Source: Bacteroidales bacterium UBA5197 (GTDB lineage Bacteria > Bacteroidota > Bacteroidia > Bacteroidales > Lentimicrobiaceae). Taken from it: a stretch of 64,000 bases of DNA. The notes beneath the pieces are model-generated. The model was not told the DNA's origin and searched no databases. It saw nothing but the letters and a program-made list of their open reading frames with translations. A program made the position numbers and the translations under genes. How positions within the stretch are numbered: the stretch's first letter is position 1; each line of letters opens with the position of its first letter. Of the stretch, positions 52,660 through 61,845 are shown piece by piece. The DNA lies in assembly GCA_002412885.1 (NCBI GenBank), contig DHVX01000042.1, forward strand, positions 40,126 through 104,125, read 5' to 3'.

Positions 52660-55557
52660 TTACTTTTCATCTTCAGCATAAGCTGAAACCGGGGCGCAGG
52701 TACAAACAAGGTTCCTGTCGCCAAAAGCATCGTCGATGCGGGTTACCGATGGCCAGTACTTGTCTGTTTTATCGCATTCAGCAGGGAAAGCAGCTTTTTC
52801 GCGGGTGTAAGGCAAAGTCCAATCATCGGTGGTTACCATACAAAGGGTGTGAGGTGCTTTTTTAATCACATTCACCACTTTGTCGGCTCTTCCATCAATA
52901 ATTTCATCAATTTCTTTACGGATAGAAATCATGGCATCCACAAAGCGATCGAGTTCTTCAAGTGGCTCACTTTCGGTAGGTTCTACCATCAGTGTTCCGT
53001 GAACCGGAAATGCAACTGTTGGCGCGTGGAAACCATAATCCATCAGGCGTTTGGCCAGATCGATCACCTGCAGATCAGCAGTTTTGGAAAACTCATTGCA
53101 ATCGAGGATCATTTCGTGGGCTACACGACCATGTGCTCCTGTGTACAGAATTTTGTAGTGTCCTTCAAGTTTGGTTTTCAGGTAATTTGCATTCAGAATT
53201 GCCAGTCGGGTGGCTTCCGTCAGACCTTCAGCACCGAGTAATTTAATATATCCATAGGAAATGGTGAGTATAGATGCACTTCCATAAGGCGCAGCAGAAA
53301 CAGCAGATATTGCATTTTCGCCACCAGTGCTGACCATGGTATGGCCGGGCAGGAAGGCTTTCAGATGTTTCGCAACTCCGATCGGGCCAACGCCCGGACC
53401 GCCACCTCCGTGAGGAATGGCAAAGGTTTTATGCAGGTTGAGGTGACAAACATCGGCTCCGATAAATCCGGGACTGGTTAATCCTACCTGAGCATTCATG
53501 TTGGCGCCGTCCATATAAACCTGGCCGCCATTTTCATGGATAATTTTTATCAGATCAAGTATTCCTTCTTCAAACACACCATGTGTGGAAGGATAGGTAA
53601 CCATACATGCAGAAAGTGTGTCTTTGTATTTTTCGGCTTTTTCTTTCAGGTCAACCATATCGATGTTGCCGTTGGGGTCGCTTTTAACAACAACCACCGT
53701 CATACCGGCCATTGCAGCACTGGCAGGGTTGGTGCCGTGGGCCGAAGATGGAATCAGACAAACATTACGGTGCGTATCTCCGCGGCTCAGGTGATAAGCC
53801 CTGATAACCAGCAGCCCGGCATATTCGCCCGATGCGCCGGAGTTGGGCTGGAACGACATGGCAGCAAATCCGGTGATTGTACACAGGGCTTTTTCCAGTT
53901 CACGGATCATAATATGGTATCCTTCAACCTGCTCCTCAGGAACAAACGGGTGTATGCTATTGAAAGATGGCCAGCTCAGCGCAAACAGTTCGGCGGCAGC
54001 ATTCAGTTTCATCGTGCACGATCCAAGCGGAATCATTGATTTGTTGAGCGAAAGGTCTTTGTTTTCGAGTTTCTTCAGGAAACGCATCATGCCGGTTTCG
54101 GAATGATAACTGTTGAAAACCTTGTCCTGCAGATATTTTGATGTCCGTTTGAAATTTTCAGGAATGGTTTTAATGCGGCAACATTCCTCAGGAATGCACA
54201 CATATTCACTAAACTGCTTTTTGGCTGCCGATGCAAAGATATTTACCAGGGTATTTACATCTTCAAGGTTGGTGGTTTCGTCGAGGCTGATGGCAATTTC
54301 TCTTTCGCTGATGTAGCGGAAATTGATTTCGTTTTCCAGCGCCAGTTTCCTGAACTCAGCCATTCTCACTGTTTCCGGAATCTCAATTCTAACGGTATCA
54401 AAATAAGTTGTATTGAGCTGTTTGTAACCGTATTTCAAAACTTCAGTGGCAAGAACTCCGGTAAGAATGTTAATGCGTTCAGCAATCTGATGTATTCCTT
54501 TTGGACCGTGATAAACGCCGTACATTCCGCTCATAATGGCCAGCAAAGCCTGAGCTGTGCAGATATTTGAAGTGGCGCGTTCGCGTTTGATGTGTTGTTC
54601 GCGGGTTTGCAGTGCCATGCGAAGTGCGCGGTTTCCCTGCCCATCAACCGAAACACCGATTATACGTCCGGGAATATTGCGTTTATACTCTTCGCGGGTG
54701 GCGAAATATCCGGCATGTGGACCGCCAAATCCCATCGGCAAACCGAAACGCTGATTGGTTCCAACCACAACATCGGCGCCCCATTCACCCGGAGGGGTAA
54801 GCAGAGCCAGGCTCATCAGGTCAGCTGCAACAGCAACCATTACATTTTTCTCATGTGCTTTGGTCACAAATCCGCTGTAGTCATGTATTTCTCCGATTTC
54901 ATCGGGATATTGCACAATCGCACCAAACCAGGTATTGTCAAACTCAACAGTTTGCCAGTCGCCGGTTTCTACTTTTATGCCAAGCGGTTCAGCGCGGGTA
55001 ATCAAAACATCAATGGTTTGAGGAAATACCTTATCAGAAACAAAAAACCGGTTTGCTCCCGATTTCACGGCTTCCCGTGAACGTGAATTAAAAAGCATAA
55101 TCATGGCTTCGGCAGCTGAAGTGCCTTCATCGAGCAACGAAGCATTGGCCAGAGGCATTCCGGTAAGGTCGCTGATCATGGTCTGATAAATGAGCAAAGC
55201 TTCAAGGCGGCCCTGCGAAATTTCAGCCTGATAAGGGGTGTATGAAGTGTACCAACCCGGATTTTCGAGAATATTCCGCTGAATCACGCCAGGAGTAATG
55301 CAATTGTAATAACCCATTCCAATATAAGTCCTGAAAAGTTTATTTTTTGCACCCAGTTGAGCAAGGTGAGACAGGTATTCGTATTCATTCATTGCTTCGG
55401 GCAGGTTGAGTGGCTTTGGCAGCCTGATTGCCTGAGGAATGGTTTCGTCAATCAGTGCATCAAGGCTAGGTGCACCAATGACTTTCAGCATTTCAGTGAC
55501 TTCGTTTTCTCTTGGTCCGTTATGACGATTGATGAAGTTGTTGGTGAGTTTTGACAT
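52660..55557 (-). CDS. gcvP: Glycine dehydrogenase (decarboxylating), P-protein
   Basis: A 965-residue full-length (fused alpha-beta) P-protein of the glycine cleavage system. It uses PLP to decarboxylate glycine and passes the aminomethyl group to lipoyl-H-protein. The PLP-binding Lys710 is in HLNLHKTFAIPHGGGG; FRTYIGMGYYNCITPGVI and GSCTMKLNA are typical. Its length matches the family (about 950-970). gcvT and gcvH are not in the window. A TATCTTTG box lies 48 bp upstream on the minus strand (55605-55612), without a clear -33. Confidence 0.96.
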   Translation of the reverse strand: MSKLTNNFINRHNGPRENEVTEMLKVIGAPSLDALIDETIPQAIRLPKPLNLPEAMNEYEYLSHLAQLGAKNKLFRTYIGMGYYNCITPGVIQRNILENPGWYTSYTPYQAEISQGRLEALLIYQTMISDLTGMPLANASLLDEGTSAAEAMIMLFNSRSREAVKSGANRFFVSDKVFPQTIDVLITRAEPLGIKVETGDWQTVEFDNTWFGAIVQYPDEIGEIHDYSGFVTKAHEKNVMVAVAADLMSLALLTPPGEWGADVVVGTNQRFGLPMGFGGPHAGYFATREEYKRNIPGRIIGVSVDGQGNRALRMALQTREQHIKRERATSNICTAQALLAIMSGMYGVYHGPKGIHQIAERINILTGVLATEVLKYGYKQLNTTYFDTVRIEIPETVRMAEFRKLALENEINFRYISEREIAISLDETTNLEDVNTLVNIFASAAKKQFSEYVCIPEECCRIKTIPENFKRTSKYLQDKVFNSYHSETGMMRFLKKLENKDLSLNKSMIPLGSCTMKLNAAAELFALSWPSFNSIHPFVPEEQVEGYHIMIRELEKALCTITGFAAMSFQPNSGASGEYAGLLVIRAYHLSRGDTHRNVCLIPSSAHGTNPASAAMAGMTVVVVKSDPNGNIDMVDLKEKAEKYKDTLSACMVTYPSTHGVFEEGILDLIKIIHENGGQVYMDGANMNAQVGLTSPGFIGADVCHLNLHKTFAIPHGGGGPGVGPIGVAKHLKAFLPGHTMVSTGGENAISAVSAAPYGSASILTISYGYIKLLGAEGLTEATRLAILNANYLKTKLEGHYKILYTGAHGRVAHEMILDCNEFSKTADLQVIDLAKRLMDYGFHAPTVAFPVHGTLMVEPTESEPLEELDRFVDAMISIRKEIDEIIDGRADKVVNVIKKAPHTLCMVTTDDWTLPYTREKAAFPAECDKTDKYWPSVTRIDDAFGDRNLVCTCAPVSAYAEDEK

Positions 55558-55900
55558 TGGATTAAATATTATTGGAAGTGTAGTAAAACAGCGTGAATTT
55601 GCGGCAAAGATAAAGATTATCAGTAATGCAATGAAATTTCAGTAAGAAAGATTTTGTAGTTTAAAGTACTGATAAACAAATATATGCAGTTGTGTGGATG
55701 TGATTGATGATTATAAATGTATGGTTTGTGAAAGGGTGAAGAGGTTCTAAGATTTCAGTACAGCTTGGATAGAACTAATGTGTTTGTGAAGTATTTGGTT
55801 TTAGAGGATTTTGATTTTTGTGGTTTGTTTTTGGGAAGGACTTAACTTTGGAGTCTTTTTGGATTATTTCGATTAATCCAGTCAGTTGACTTGGATATCT
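55558..55900. other. 343-bp AT-rich intergenic region
   Basis: Apart from the gcvP -7-like box (55605-55612, minus) I see no gene, clear hairpin or repeat. The stretch 55660-55870 is G/T-rich on the plus strand and may be decayed sequence at the edge of the accessory patch. Confidence 0.4.
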
Positions 55901-56626
55901 TTACATCACAATCAATGTGACTTTATCAACAACTACCCATCTTTTATTCATCATTTCTATATATACTAAATTGTGTTCACCATTTGTTCCTCCTGCTGCA
56001 AATGAATAAAAAAAACATGCTTTAGAATTGTTCTTGTTGAATAAAACTCTTGATAATATAATGTTACCTAGATATAATTTTCCATCCCTTATTCCAAATC
56101 TTTCCTTATATTCTTCCTTATCTTCAACCAGACCAGGAATTAAAACGGTACTAATTTGTTCAGATAAGTAATTCAGATCTACAATTGTATCTTCAAAGAT
56201 ATACCGGGGTGCAGGATTGAGAAAATCATTTATTAAATTATTTCGTGACAGGTAAATCTTTATGTCAGTATAATCTTTTTCCAGTGATATCAGCGATGCT
56301 TGAATAAATAGGTATTTCTTAATTGTATCATGTTCAGATATCCGTTCCCTTCCTTCACTTTTCCAGTCTTTTTGAGATGATAACTTCTTAATTGAGTTAA
56401 TAGATGGTGGCGGTTGGAAATAGAAACCATAGTCAATTAAAGAATCAAGAATATCACGATAAACGATCATTTCCAGATTTGGGGAAGAAATTGGTTTATT
56501 TGACTCAGGTTCATCAAAAGCATGATTTCCAATATTTGTACAACTAATTAATTGAAAAGCGAGAAATAATATAAAAGTTAAATTAAAGGAAAAGCGAAAA
56601 TAAGATTTAAATGAAGTAGAATCCAT
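55901..56626 (-). CDS. Hypothetical lipoprotein
   Basis: A 241-residue protein with a signal peptide and lipobox (FILFLAFQLISC). The mature part is acidic and charged, with no domain I recognise; the C-terminal KACFFYSFAAGGTNGEHNLVYIEMMNKRW region suggests a beta-sheet domain. It is in the AT-rich accessory patch and points away from hicBA. It is probably membrane-anchored. Its narrow, uneven composition fits a recently gained or fast-evolving gene. Confidence 0.65.
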   Translation of the reverse strand: MDSTSFKSYFRFSFNLTFILFLAFQLISCTNIGNHAFDEPESNKPISSPNLEMIVYRDILDSLIDYGFYFQPPPSINSIKKLSSQKDWKSEGRERISEHDTIKKYLFIQASLISLEKDYTDIKIYLSRNNLINDFLNPAPRYIFEDTIVDLNYLSEQISTVLIPGLVEDKEEYKERFGIRDGKLYLGNIILSRVLFNKNNSKACFFYSFAAGGTNGEHNLVYIEMMNKRWVVVDKVTLIVM

Positions 56627-56762
56627 GAGGGGCCGTTGTTGATGATGACAAAGTTAGAGATAAAATAATACGTTTGGCGCCTGGTGCCCATTTTCAGGAT
56701 TCCTAAATTCTTCTTAAAGACATGGACTATTTCGCAGATGAAAACAAGCTCGCATTTTTTCA

Positions 56763-56793
56763 TTGCAACAAAACAACTATTTTATTACTTTTG
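56763..56793 (+). promoter_or_regulatory. Promoter of hicBA
   Basis: TTG (56763-56765), 20 bp, TACTTTTG (56786-56793): an exact fit to the Bacteroidota pattern. The predicted start of transcription falls at or next to an ATG at 56798 that begins a 20-codon leader frame ending at 56860. Confidence 0.65.
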
Positions 56794-56879
56794 ACGTATG
56801 AGTTGTCAGAGTATGGCACAAAACACCATAAATTTCAATTCTCTGAAACATAATTTTTAAACTTCAAAAGCAGAATATA

Positions 56880-57104
56880 ATGTACACATACAAAATACAT
56901 TTACACAAAGAAGCCGAAGGTGGTTTTACCGCTACCGTCCCTGTATTACCCGGTTGTATAACTTATGGTGAAGATGTTGAACAAGCTATTGCTATGGCTA
57001 AGGAAGCAATTGAACTCTACATTGAAGAGTTAAAGGAAAGAGGCGAAGTTGTTCCTGATGACAGCAATACATTGGAGTATTCTCTGAACCTTGAAGCGGT
57101 ATGA
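56880..57104 (+). CDS. hicB: HicB-family antitoxin
   Basis: A 74-residue HicB: MYTYKIHLHKEAEGGFTATVPVLPGCITYGED is the typical partial RNase-H-like antitoxin fold, followed by the EAIELYIEELKERGE helix. There is no room for a C-terminal DNA-binding domain, so autoregulation may need another factor. It neutralises the HicA toxin. The gene order is antitoxin first, and its stop overlaps the hicA start (ATGA), which ensures coupled translation. Confidence 0.9.
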   Translation: MYTYKIHLHKEAEGGFTATVPVLPGCITYGEDVEQAIAMAKEAIELYIEELKERGEVVPDDSNTLEYSLNLEAV

Positions 57105-57307
57105 ACTTCAGCCCAAGGTATCTTATTAAACTACTGGAACAACACGGCTTTGTTTTCAAACGCTCCAAAGGTTCGCACCAACTTTACTACAATAGCCAAA
57201 CGAATAAAACTATTATCGTACCTTTTCACGGTGGAAAGGATATGAAAAAAGGAACCTTCCTGGCTATCCTTAAACAGGCCGGCATTGATGTAAATGCTAT
57301 CGACTAA
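57101..57307 (+). CDS. hicA: HicA-family mRNA interferase toxin
   Basis: A 68-residue HicA with a double-stranded RNA-binding-like fold. The catalytic His is in KRSKGSHQLYY, and IVPFHGGKDMKKGTFLAILKQAGI is the family C-terminus. It should cleave mRNA in translation-dependent fashion when HicB is lost. It overlaps hicB by 4 bp and is intact, so the system looks functional. Confidence 0.92.
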   Translation: MNFSPRYLIKLLEQHGFVFKRSKGSHQLYYNSQTNKTIIVPFHGGKDMKKGTFLAILKQAGIDVNAID

Positions 57308-57470
57308 AAAAGGCTAATTCATAAAAGATTATTGATTTAAAGAATAACATTCATCCCGGTTTCGTTTATCTTAATCGATATAAAATTCCTGAAACCTAAA
57401 AACCCTGACTTTTGTCAAAGTCTTTTTTTTTTGCAATTGTGATGTAAAGGTTAACGGCTGTAATTTTCGC

Positions 57471-57869
57471 TTATTTGTCCGAAGGATTATTTATATATTC
57501 ACCCAAATGAAAATAGTATTTTTCATTATTTCTAAAAATATACAAGTCAAGACTGCCTGATAATTTAACAATGGAATCATTCAATTTAATGAAATCATAA
57601 AGATCGGGTGGGTTTAAATCAAAATTTTTAGATGAGTATAAATATGTCTTTTCTATTTTACCTTCGTTGAATAATCTTATGCTAAATCCTCTGTTTAAAC
57701 TTTTGCTTTTAACAATTCCACTAAATCCTTTTTGGTAAAAATGTATTCTTTCATTGCTAGCCTTCGGTTTACTTTCTATGATATCAATAATTGAAAAGAA
57801 AATGAATATAGCGATGATTACCAAAACAATATATCGGTATGGTTTTAAAATAGGTGTCAGTTTCTTCAT
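57471..57869 (-). CDS. Hypothetical membrane-anchored protein
   Basis: A 132-residue protein with one N-terminal membrane helix (YRYIVLVIIAIFIFFSIIDII) and a small extracytoplasmic domain ending NEKYYFHLGEYINNPSDK. No family is recognised. The frame opens at 57923, but the first 18 residues precede the natural MKKLTPILKP start. AT-rich like the nearby lipoprotein gene, it faces a TTAACCTCAG repeat tract upstream. Confidence 0.6.
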   Translation of the reverse strand: MKKLTPILKPYRYIVLVIIAIFIFFSIIDIIESKPKASNERIHFYQKGFSGIVKSKSLNRGFSIRLFNEGKIEKTYLYSSKNFDLNPPDLYDFIKLNDSIVKLSGSLDLYIFRNNEKYYFHLGEYINNPSDK

Positions 57870-57960
57870 GTTTTTGAACCTGATTTCAAGTGTTAAAAAA
57901 CAAATATACACCATTTGCAGCATTATGATATAAGTTAAGTCGAGGTAGCATAAGATGTTC

Positions 57961-58018
57961 TCAACCTTAACCTTAACCTCAGCCTTAACCTCAGCCTTAA
58001 CCTCAACCTAAACTTAAC
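57961..58018 (+). repeat. CCTTAACCTCAG simple repeat
   Basis: Four to five units of CCTTAACCTCAG or CCTTAA/CCTCAA variants in tandem, lying 8 bp upstream of the promoter at 58026. Confidence 0.8.
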
Positions 58019-58025
58019 AACACTC

Positions 58026-58056
58026 TTGCTTTTTAATGAAAATAATTCTATGTTTG
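58026..58056 (+). promoter_or_regulatory. Promoter of the 58077 gene
   Basis: TTG (58026-58028), 20 bp, TATGTTTG (58049-58056), 20 bp before the ATG at 58077. It fits the Bacteroidota consensus and shows that the frame's earlier ATG at 58026 lies inside the promoter. Confidence 0.65.
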
Positions 58057-58076
58057 TAGTGTCAAATACCTCTACC

Positions 58077-58865
58077 ATGAGCATAAAACGCTATCTTTAT
58101 TTATCAATGACTCCTGAGGCGCTTATTTCTTCAATGCTGCCTCCTGAAGAGTTCGGAACTTATTACGCTGTTGGAACCAATAAGCGTACCCAGGGACAAG
58201 CTCTGTTTTTTGAAATTGATCCTGCCTTCGAAAGTGATTATTTCGATCTGGCAAGCATCGAAACCCGCTGTGTGCCTCACATTGACGGCAAGCCCAAGCG
58301 GTCAGTTTATCTGTCCACATACAGGGTTTTGGAGAATATTCCCTTGAGTGTGTTCAGGAATCTCTATCTCACAACGGCAGATGGAAAAGTGCTGGAACTT
58401 ACGAAATCGGAATACATTTCCGAAGAAAAGCCCTTGCTCCATTTTTACCAGCAGCTTTGCCCGGTTACGCCTAGGGTGGTGAGTAAACTCGATCCGCCAA
58501 AATACACCAAATGGGTAACCGATCATCATAATCCCATTTATTTCCCGAAAATTGTTTTTGTTGAGCTGATTCTCAATCGCCTTGCTGAAGATCCATTGTC
58601 GGCTCCGGTTGGAAATCTGCCTTATGCTAACAAGGATCACCTTCGCGATTGTCTGATCGGGCTACATATGGGTTACGAAAAGCCAACAAAAACCGTTAAC
58701 CGGTTTTATCAGGGCGACGTACTTTACAGGACTGTGAAAAATGGTTTCTTCGTAGGCGATAAGGGAGGATTTGTTTTCTATAAATTCCCCGAAACCGATG
58801 AGCTGCAGAAATTATATTACCCATGGTGGCGTTCAGCACTGAATCTGGAGTTTCCTGAAAAGTAG
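58077..58865 (+). CDS. Conserved-looking hypothetical protein
   Basis: A 262-residue soluble protein (MSIKRYLYLSMTPEALI start) with no family I recognise. It lacks a signal peptide and membrane segments and has an even amino-acid mix unlike the AT-rich neighbours. Notable segments are AVGTNKRTQGQALFFEIDP, PKYTKWVTDHHNPIYFPK and YYPWWRSALNLEFPEK; the DHHN could bind a metal. It has its own promoter (58026-58056) and terminator (58903-58935), so it forms a single-gene unit. Confidence 0.7.
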   Translation: MSIKRYLYLSMTPEALISSMLPPEEFGTYYAVGTNKRTQGQALFFEIDPAFESDYFDLASIETRCVPHIDGKPKRSVYLSTYRVLENIPLSVFRNLYLTTADGKVLELTKSEYISEEKPLLHFYQQLCPVTPRVVSKLDPPKYTKWVTDHHNPIYFPKIVFVELILNRLAEDPLSAPVGNLPYANKDHLRDCLIGLHMGYEKPTKTVNRFYQGDVLYRTVKNGFFVGDKGGFVFYKFPETDELQKLYYPWWRSALNLEFPEK

Positions 58866-58902
58866 GAAGTCTGCACACAAAGATTTAATTTTGAAGATTG
58901 TT

Positions 58903-58935
58903 GCCTGCCGGAAGTTTTTTCGGCAGGTTTTATTT
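58903..58935 (+). terminator. Rho-independent terminator
   Basis: CCTGCCG (58904-58910) pairs with CGGCAGG (58921-58927), then TTTTATTT. It ends the 58077 gene. Confidence 0.85.
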
Positions 58936-58983
58936 GGGGGGAGTAATAAGGGTTTGAAATTTAATCGTAACGAATTTTTTTAA

Positions 58984-59025
58984 TAACAAAAAAAGACCGG
59001 TAAGTCCGCAAACTTACCGGTCTTT
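58984..59025 (-). terminator. Rho-independent terminator of the pyrophosphatase gene
   Basis: AAAGACCGGTAAGT (58992-59005) pairs with ACTTACCGGTCTTT (59012-59025); on the minus strand a run of seven T follows. It lies 18 bp past the stop codon. Confidence 0.9.
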
Positions 59026-59043
59026 CAATAATGTAAGGCCTGG

Positions 59044-61428
59044 TTATTTTTGAATCCGCATTCCGTAGAATGAACGATAAACAAAGAACAAACCAATGGC
59101 AAGGAAAATTACTCCGAGAAAAGCTGTCCAGTCGGTGACACCTGCAGCTTTTGCCTGCTGGCTCATTTTAATTGCGATTTCAACAGCCAGCAATCCGAAC
59201 AAAGTCGAAAATTTGATGATGGGATTGAGCGCAACTGAAGAGGTATCCTTGTAAGGATCACCAACAGTATCGCCAACTACAGTCGCATCGTGTAAAGGAG
59301 TGCCTTTTTCTTTAAGGTCAACTTCAACTACCTTTTTGGCATTATCCCATGCACCTCCTGCATTGGCCATATACATTGCCTGAAATAATCCGAAAACAGC
59401 GATGGAAATCAGATATGCAACAAAGAAATTCGGATCGAAAAATGCAAATGCAAGGGTTAAGGAGAAAATAACAGCGAAAATGTTCCACATGCCGGTTTGG
59501 GCATACTGGGTACAAATTTTTACCACCGCCTTTGAATCTTCAATATCAGCTTCATCTTTGTCAAGCTTAATATTGCGTTTTATAAACTCAACTGCCCTGT
59601 AAGCACCCGTGGTTACTGCCTGAATGGAAGCGCCTGAAAACCAGAATATAACAGCACCACCAGCAATAAACCCAAGAAGAACCGGTGCGTCGGTAAGGCT
59701 AAGGTTAAGAAGACCCATCTGTTCAAGCATAAGAATAATGGCAAAAATCATTGTGGTAGCTCCGATTACCGCTGTTCCTATCAAAACGGGTTTCGCAGTA
59801 GCTTTAAAGGTATTTCCGGCTGAATCGTTCGCTTCGAGATAATGTTTTCCACGGGTAAAATCCGGGTCAAATCCAAAGTCGCGTTTGATTTCTTCCTTGA
59901 TTCCCTGACGCTTTTCAATCTGTGAAAGCTCAAAAACCGATTGTGCATTATCCGTAACAGGGCCATAGCTATCAACAGCAATGGTTACAGGACCCATGCC
60001 CAGGAATCCGAAAGCTACCAATCCGAATGAGAAAATGGCCGGATAGGTCATTATCACATCAAGTCCCATTTTTGAGATGGCAAAAGCTGCGGCCATAAGT
60101 CCCATCATCACCATTCCTTTCCAGAATGCGCTGAAGTTACCGGCAACTATTCCTGAAAGTATGGTAAGAGATGCTCCGCCTTCGCGTGAAGCAGTTACGA
60201 TTTCTTTTACGTGTCTTGATTTGGAACTTGTAAATGCTTTGGTAAATTCAGGGATAATGGCTGCAGCAAGTGTACCAAGACTGATGATGGAAGAAAGTTT
60301 CCACCATAGCCCTGAACCCGGAAGCAGATCGCTGATAAGCATGTAGCTTACAATGTAGGTTACAATGATTGAAATGATGGAAGTAATCCACACAAGGCTG
60401 GTTAAGGGTGCTTCAAAATCGAAATCGTTTTTGTCCTTAAAGCGGGCAATCGAAATGACCTGATTTATCTGATATGAGAAGATGGATGTAAAAACCATAA
60501 GGATACGCATGGCGAAAATCCACACGATCAGTATGCTTTGAAATTCTAATCCCATTGCAAGAACAATAAACGAAATAAGCGCAACGCCGGTTACTCCGTA
60601 TGTTTCGAAACCGTCAGCGGTAGGTCCTACACTATCGCCGGCATTGTCACCAACACAGTCGGCAATTACTCCCGGGTTACGTGGATCATCTTCGCCAATG
60701 GCAAAAACAATTTTCATAAGGTCGGCTCCGATGTCAGCGATTTTCGTAAAAATACCTCCGGCAATCCTGAGGGCAGATGCTCCGAGTGATTCACCAATGG
60801 CAAAGCCGATAAAGCAGGCACCTGCGCTTTCGCCGGGGACAAACAATAGAATGAAGAGCATCATAATAAGCTCAACAGTAATAAGTAGTACACCCACGCT
60901 CATTCCTGCCTGAAGTGGAATTGAAACCACGCTCCAGGGTTTCGACCTGAGGGCAGCAAATGAGGTGCGGCTGTTTGCCAGTGTGTTGATTCTTATTCCA
61001 AACCAGGCAACACCGTATGATCCCAGAATACCCAGAATTGACCACAGTAAAACCAGCATTACTTTGCTGAATTCCATGTGATTGAGCCAGAAGAAATAAT
61101 AAAATATAAGTGATCCGATAATTGCAAACAGAATAATAAGGAATTTACCCTGCTGAAGCATATATGTTTTGCAGGTTTCATAAATGATGTTCGACACTGC
61201 CAGCATCGATTTATGAGCCGGTAGTTTTTTGATCTGAATAAATTGTAACAAGCCGAAAAGCATACCAAACAGGATGATGATAATTCCCCAGGTGAGTAAG
61301 GTATGCCCATTCATTCCAAACTGCTGAAAGTAACTGGTGGCAAGGTCAGGTATCGGTAAATCGGCTTCACTTGCCCGGGATAAAAAAGGTAGCAGGGCGG
61401 CAGCCAACAAAATTGAAATTTTCTTCAT
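59044..61428 (-). CDS. hppA: Membrane-bound ion-translocating pyrophosphatase, divergent
   Basis: A 794-residue membrane pyrophosphatase, longer than the usual 660-720, with a cleavable-looking signal (KKISILLAAALLPFLSRASE) and about 15-16 helices. It couples PPi hydrolysis to H+ or Na+ pumping. Active-site motifs are kept (GEDDPRNPGVIADCVGDNAGDSVG, GGAWDNAKKVVE, GDTVGDPYKDTS), but the canonical GADLVGKVE segment reads GADLMKIVF and an insertion of about 20 residues follows the DNAQSVFEL motif. Lys542 in GNTFKATAKP is at the position that marks K+-independent enzymes. Ion specificity is unclear. Confidence 0.9.
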   Translation of the reverse strand: MKKISILLAAALLPFLSRASEADLPIPDLATSYFQQFGMNGHTLLTWGIIIILFGMLFGLLQFIQIKKLPAHKSMLAVSNIIYETCKTYMLQQGKFLIILFAIIGSLIFYYFFWLNHMEFSKVMLVLLWSILGILGSYGVAWFGIRINTLANSRTSFAALRSKPWSVVSIPLQAGMSVGVLLITVELIMMLFILLFVPGESAGACFIGFAIGESLGASALRIAGGIFTKIADIGADLMKIVFAIGEDDPRNPGVIADCVGDNAGDSVGPTADGFETYGVTGVALISFIVLAMGLEFQSILIVWIFAMRILMVFTSIFSYQINQVISIARFKDKNDFDFEAPLTSLVWITSIISIIVTYIVSYMLISDLLPGSGLWWKLSSIISLGTLAAAIIPEFTKAFTSSKSRHVKEIVTASREGGASLTILSGIVAGNFSAFWKGMVMMGLMAAAFAISKMGLDVIMTYPAIFSFGLVAFGFLGMGPVTIAVDSYGPVTDNAQSVFELSQIEKRQGIKEEIKRDFGFDPDFTRGKHYLEANDSAGNTFKATAKPVLIGTAVIGATTMIFAIILMLEQMGLLNLSLTDAPVLLGFIAGGAVIFWFSGASIQAVTTGAYRAVEFIKRNIKLDKDEADIEDSKAVVKICTQYAQTGMWNIFAVIFSLTLAFAFFDPNFFVAYLISIAVFGLFQAMYMANAGGAWDNAKKVVEVDLKEKGTPLHDATVVGDTVGDPYKDTSSVALNPIIKFSTLFGLLAVEIAIKMSQQAKAAGVTDWTAFLGVIFLAIGLFFVYRSFYGMRIQK

Positions 61429-61845
61429 AAAAATAAAAGATTAATTAAAAATGGTTGGTTTAATCGCACAAATATAGAAAAGTAAATATTATTAACCTCA
61501 GCCGCCCCGCTCATTTTTTACGGAACAAGCTGAAAAAAAGCGGTTTCAGGCGATTGATGGCTTCATTTCTCATTGCTTTTGTCCTCATTTTCTGACATTT
61601 CCGCAATCGATTGCAGAAATAAAAAAAATGTATTTTTTTTTAACTTGAGGAAGTCAAATCAGCTAAACATTACTTTAAAGGAGGTGTTATTTTAATTGAA
61701 ATGAGTGAAAGTGTAATAAACCTTGTTGAAAAAGAAGTATTTTTTGCATTAAGCCGATGTGAAATCATATTTATTTGACGAGTAAGCTTGAATAATCAGT
61801 AATTTGATTAATTTTATCGGCCTTAAATATGACACATTAAAAGGG
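61429..61845. other. 417-bp intergenic region between divergent hppA and BFN genes
   Basis: AT-rich. It holds a 22-bp hairpin around the palindrome GCAATCGATTGC (61603-61614) and an AAAGGAGGTG sequence (61677-61686), followed 14 bp later by a 25-codon frame (61701-61778). No recognisable gene. Confidence 0.5.

Noticed and set aside
53536..54039. Long plus-strand frame of 167 codons
   Set aside because: It lies wholly inside gcvP on the opposite strand and shows no domain features.
57961..58018. CRISPR or telomere-like array
   Set aside because: It is a short direct simple repeat (CCTTAACCTCAG) without spacers.
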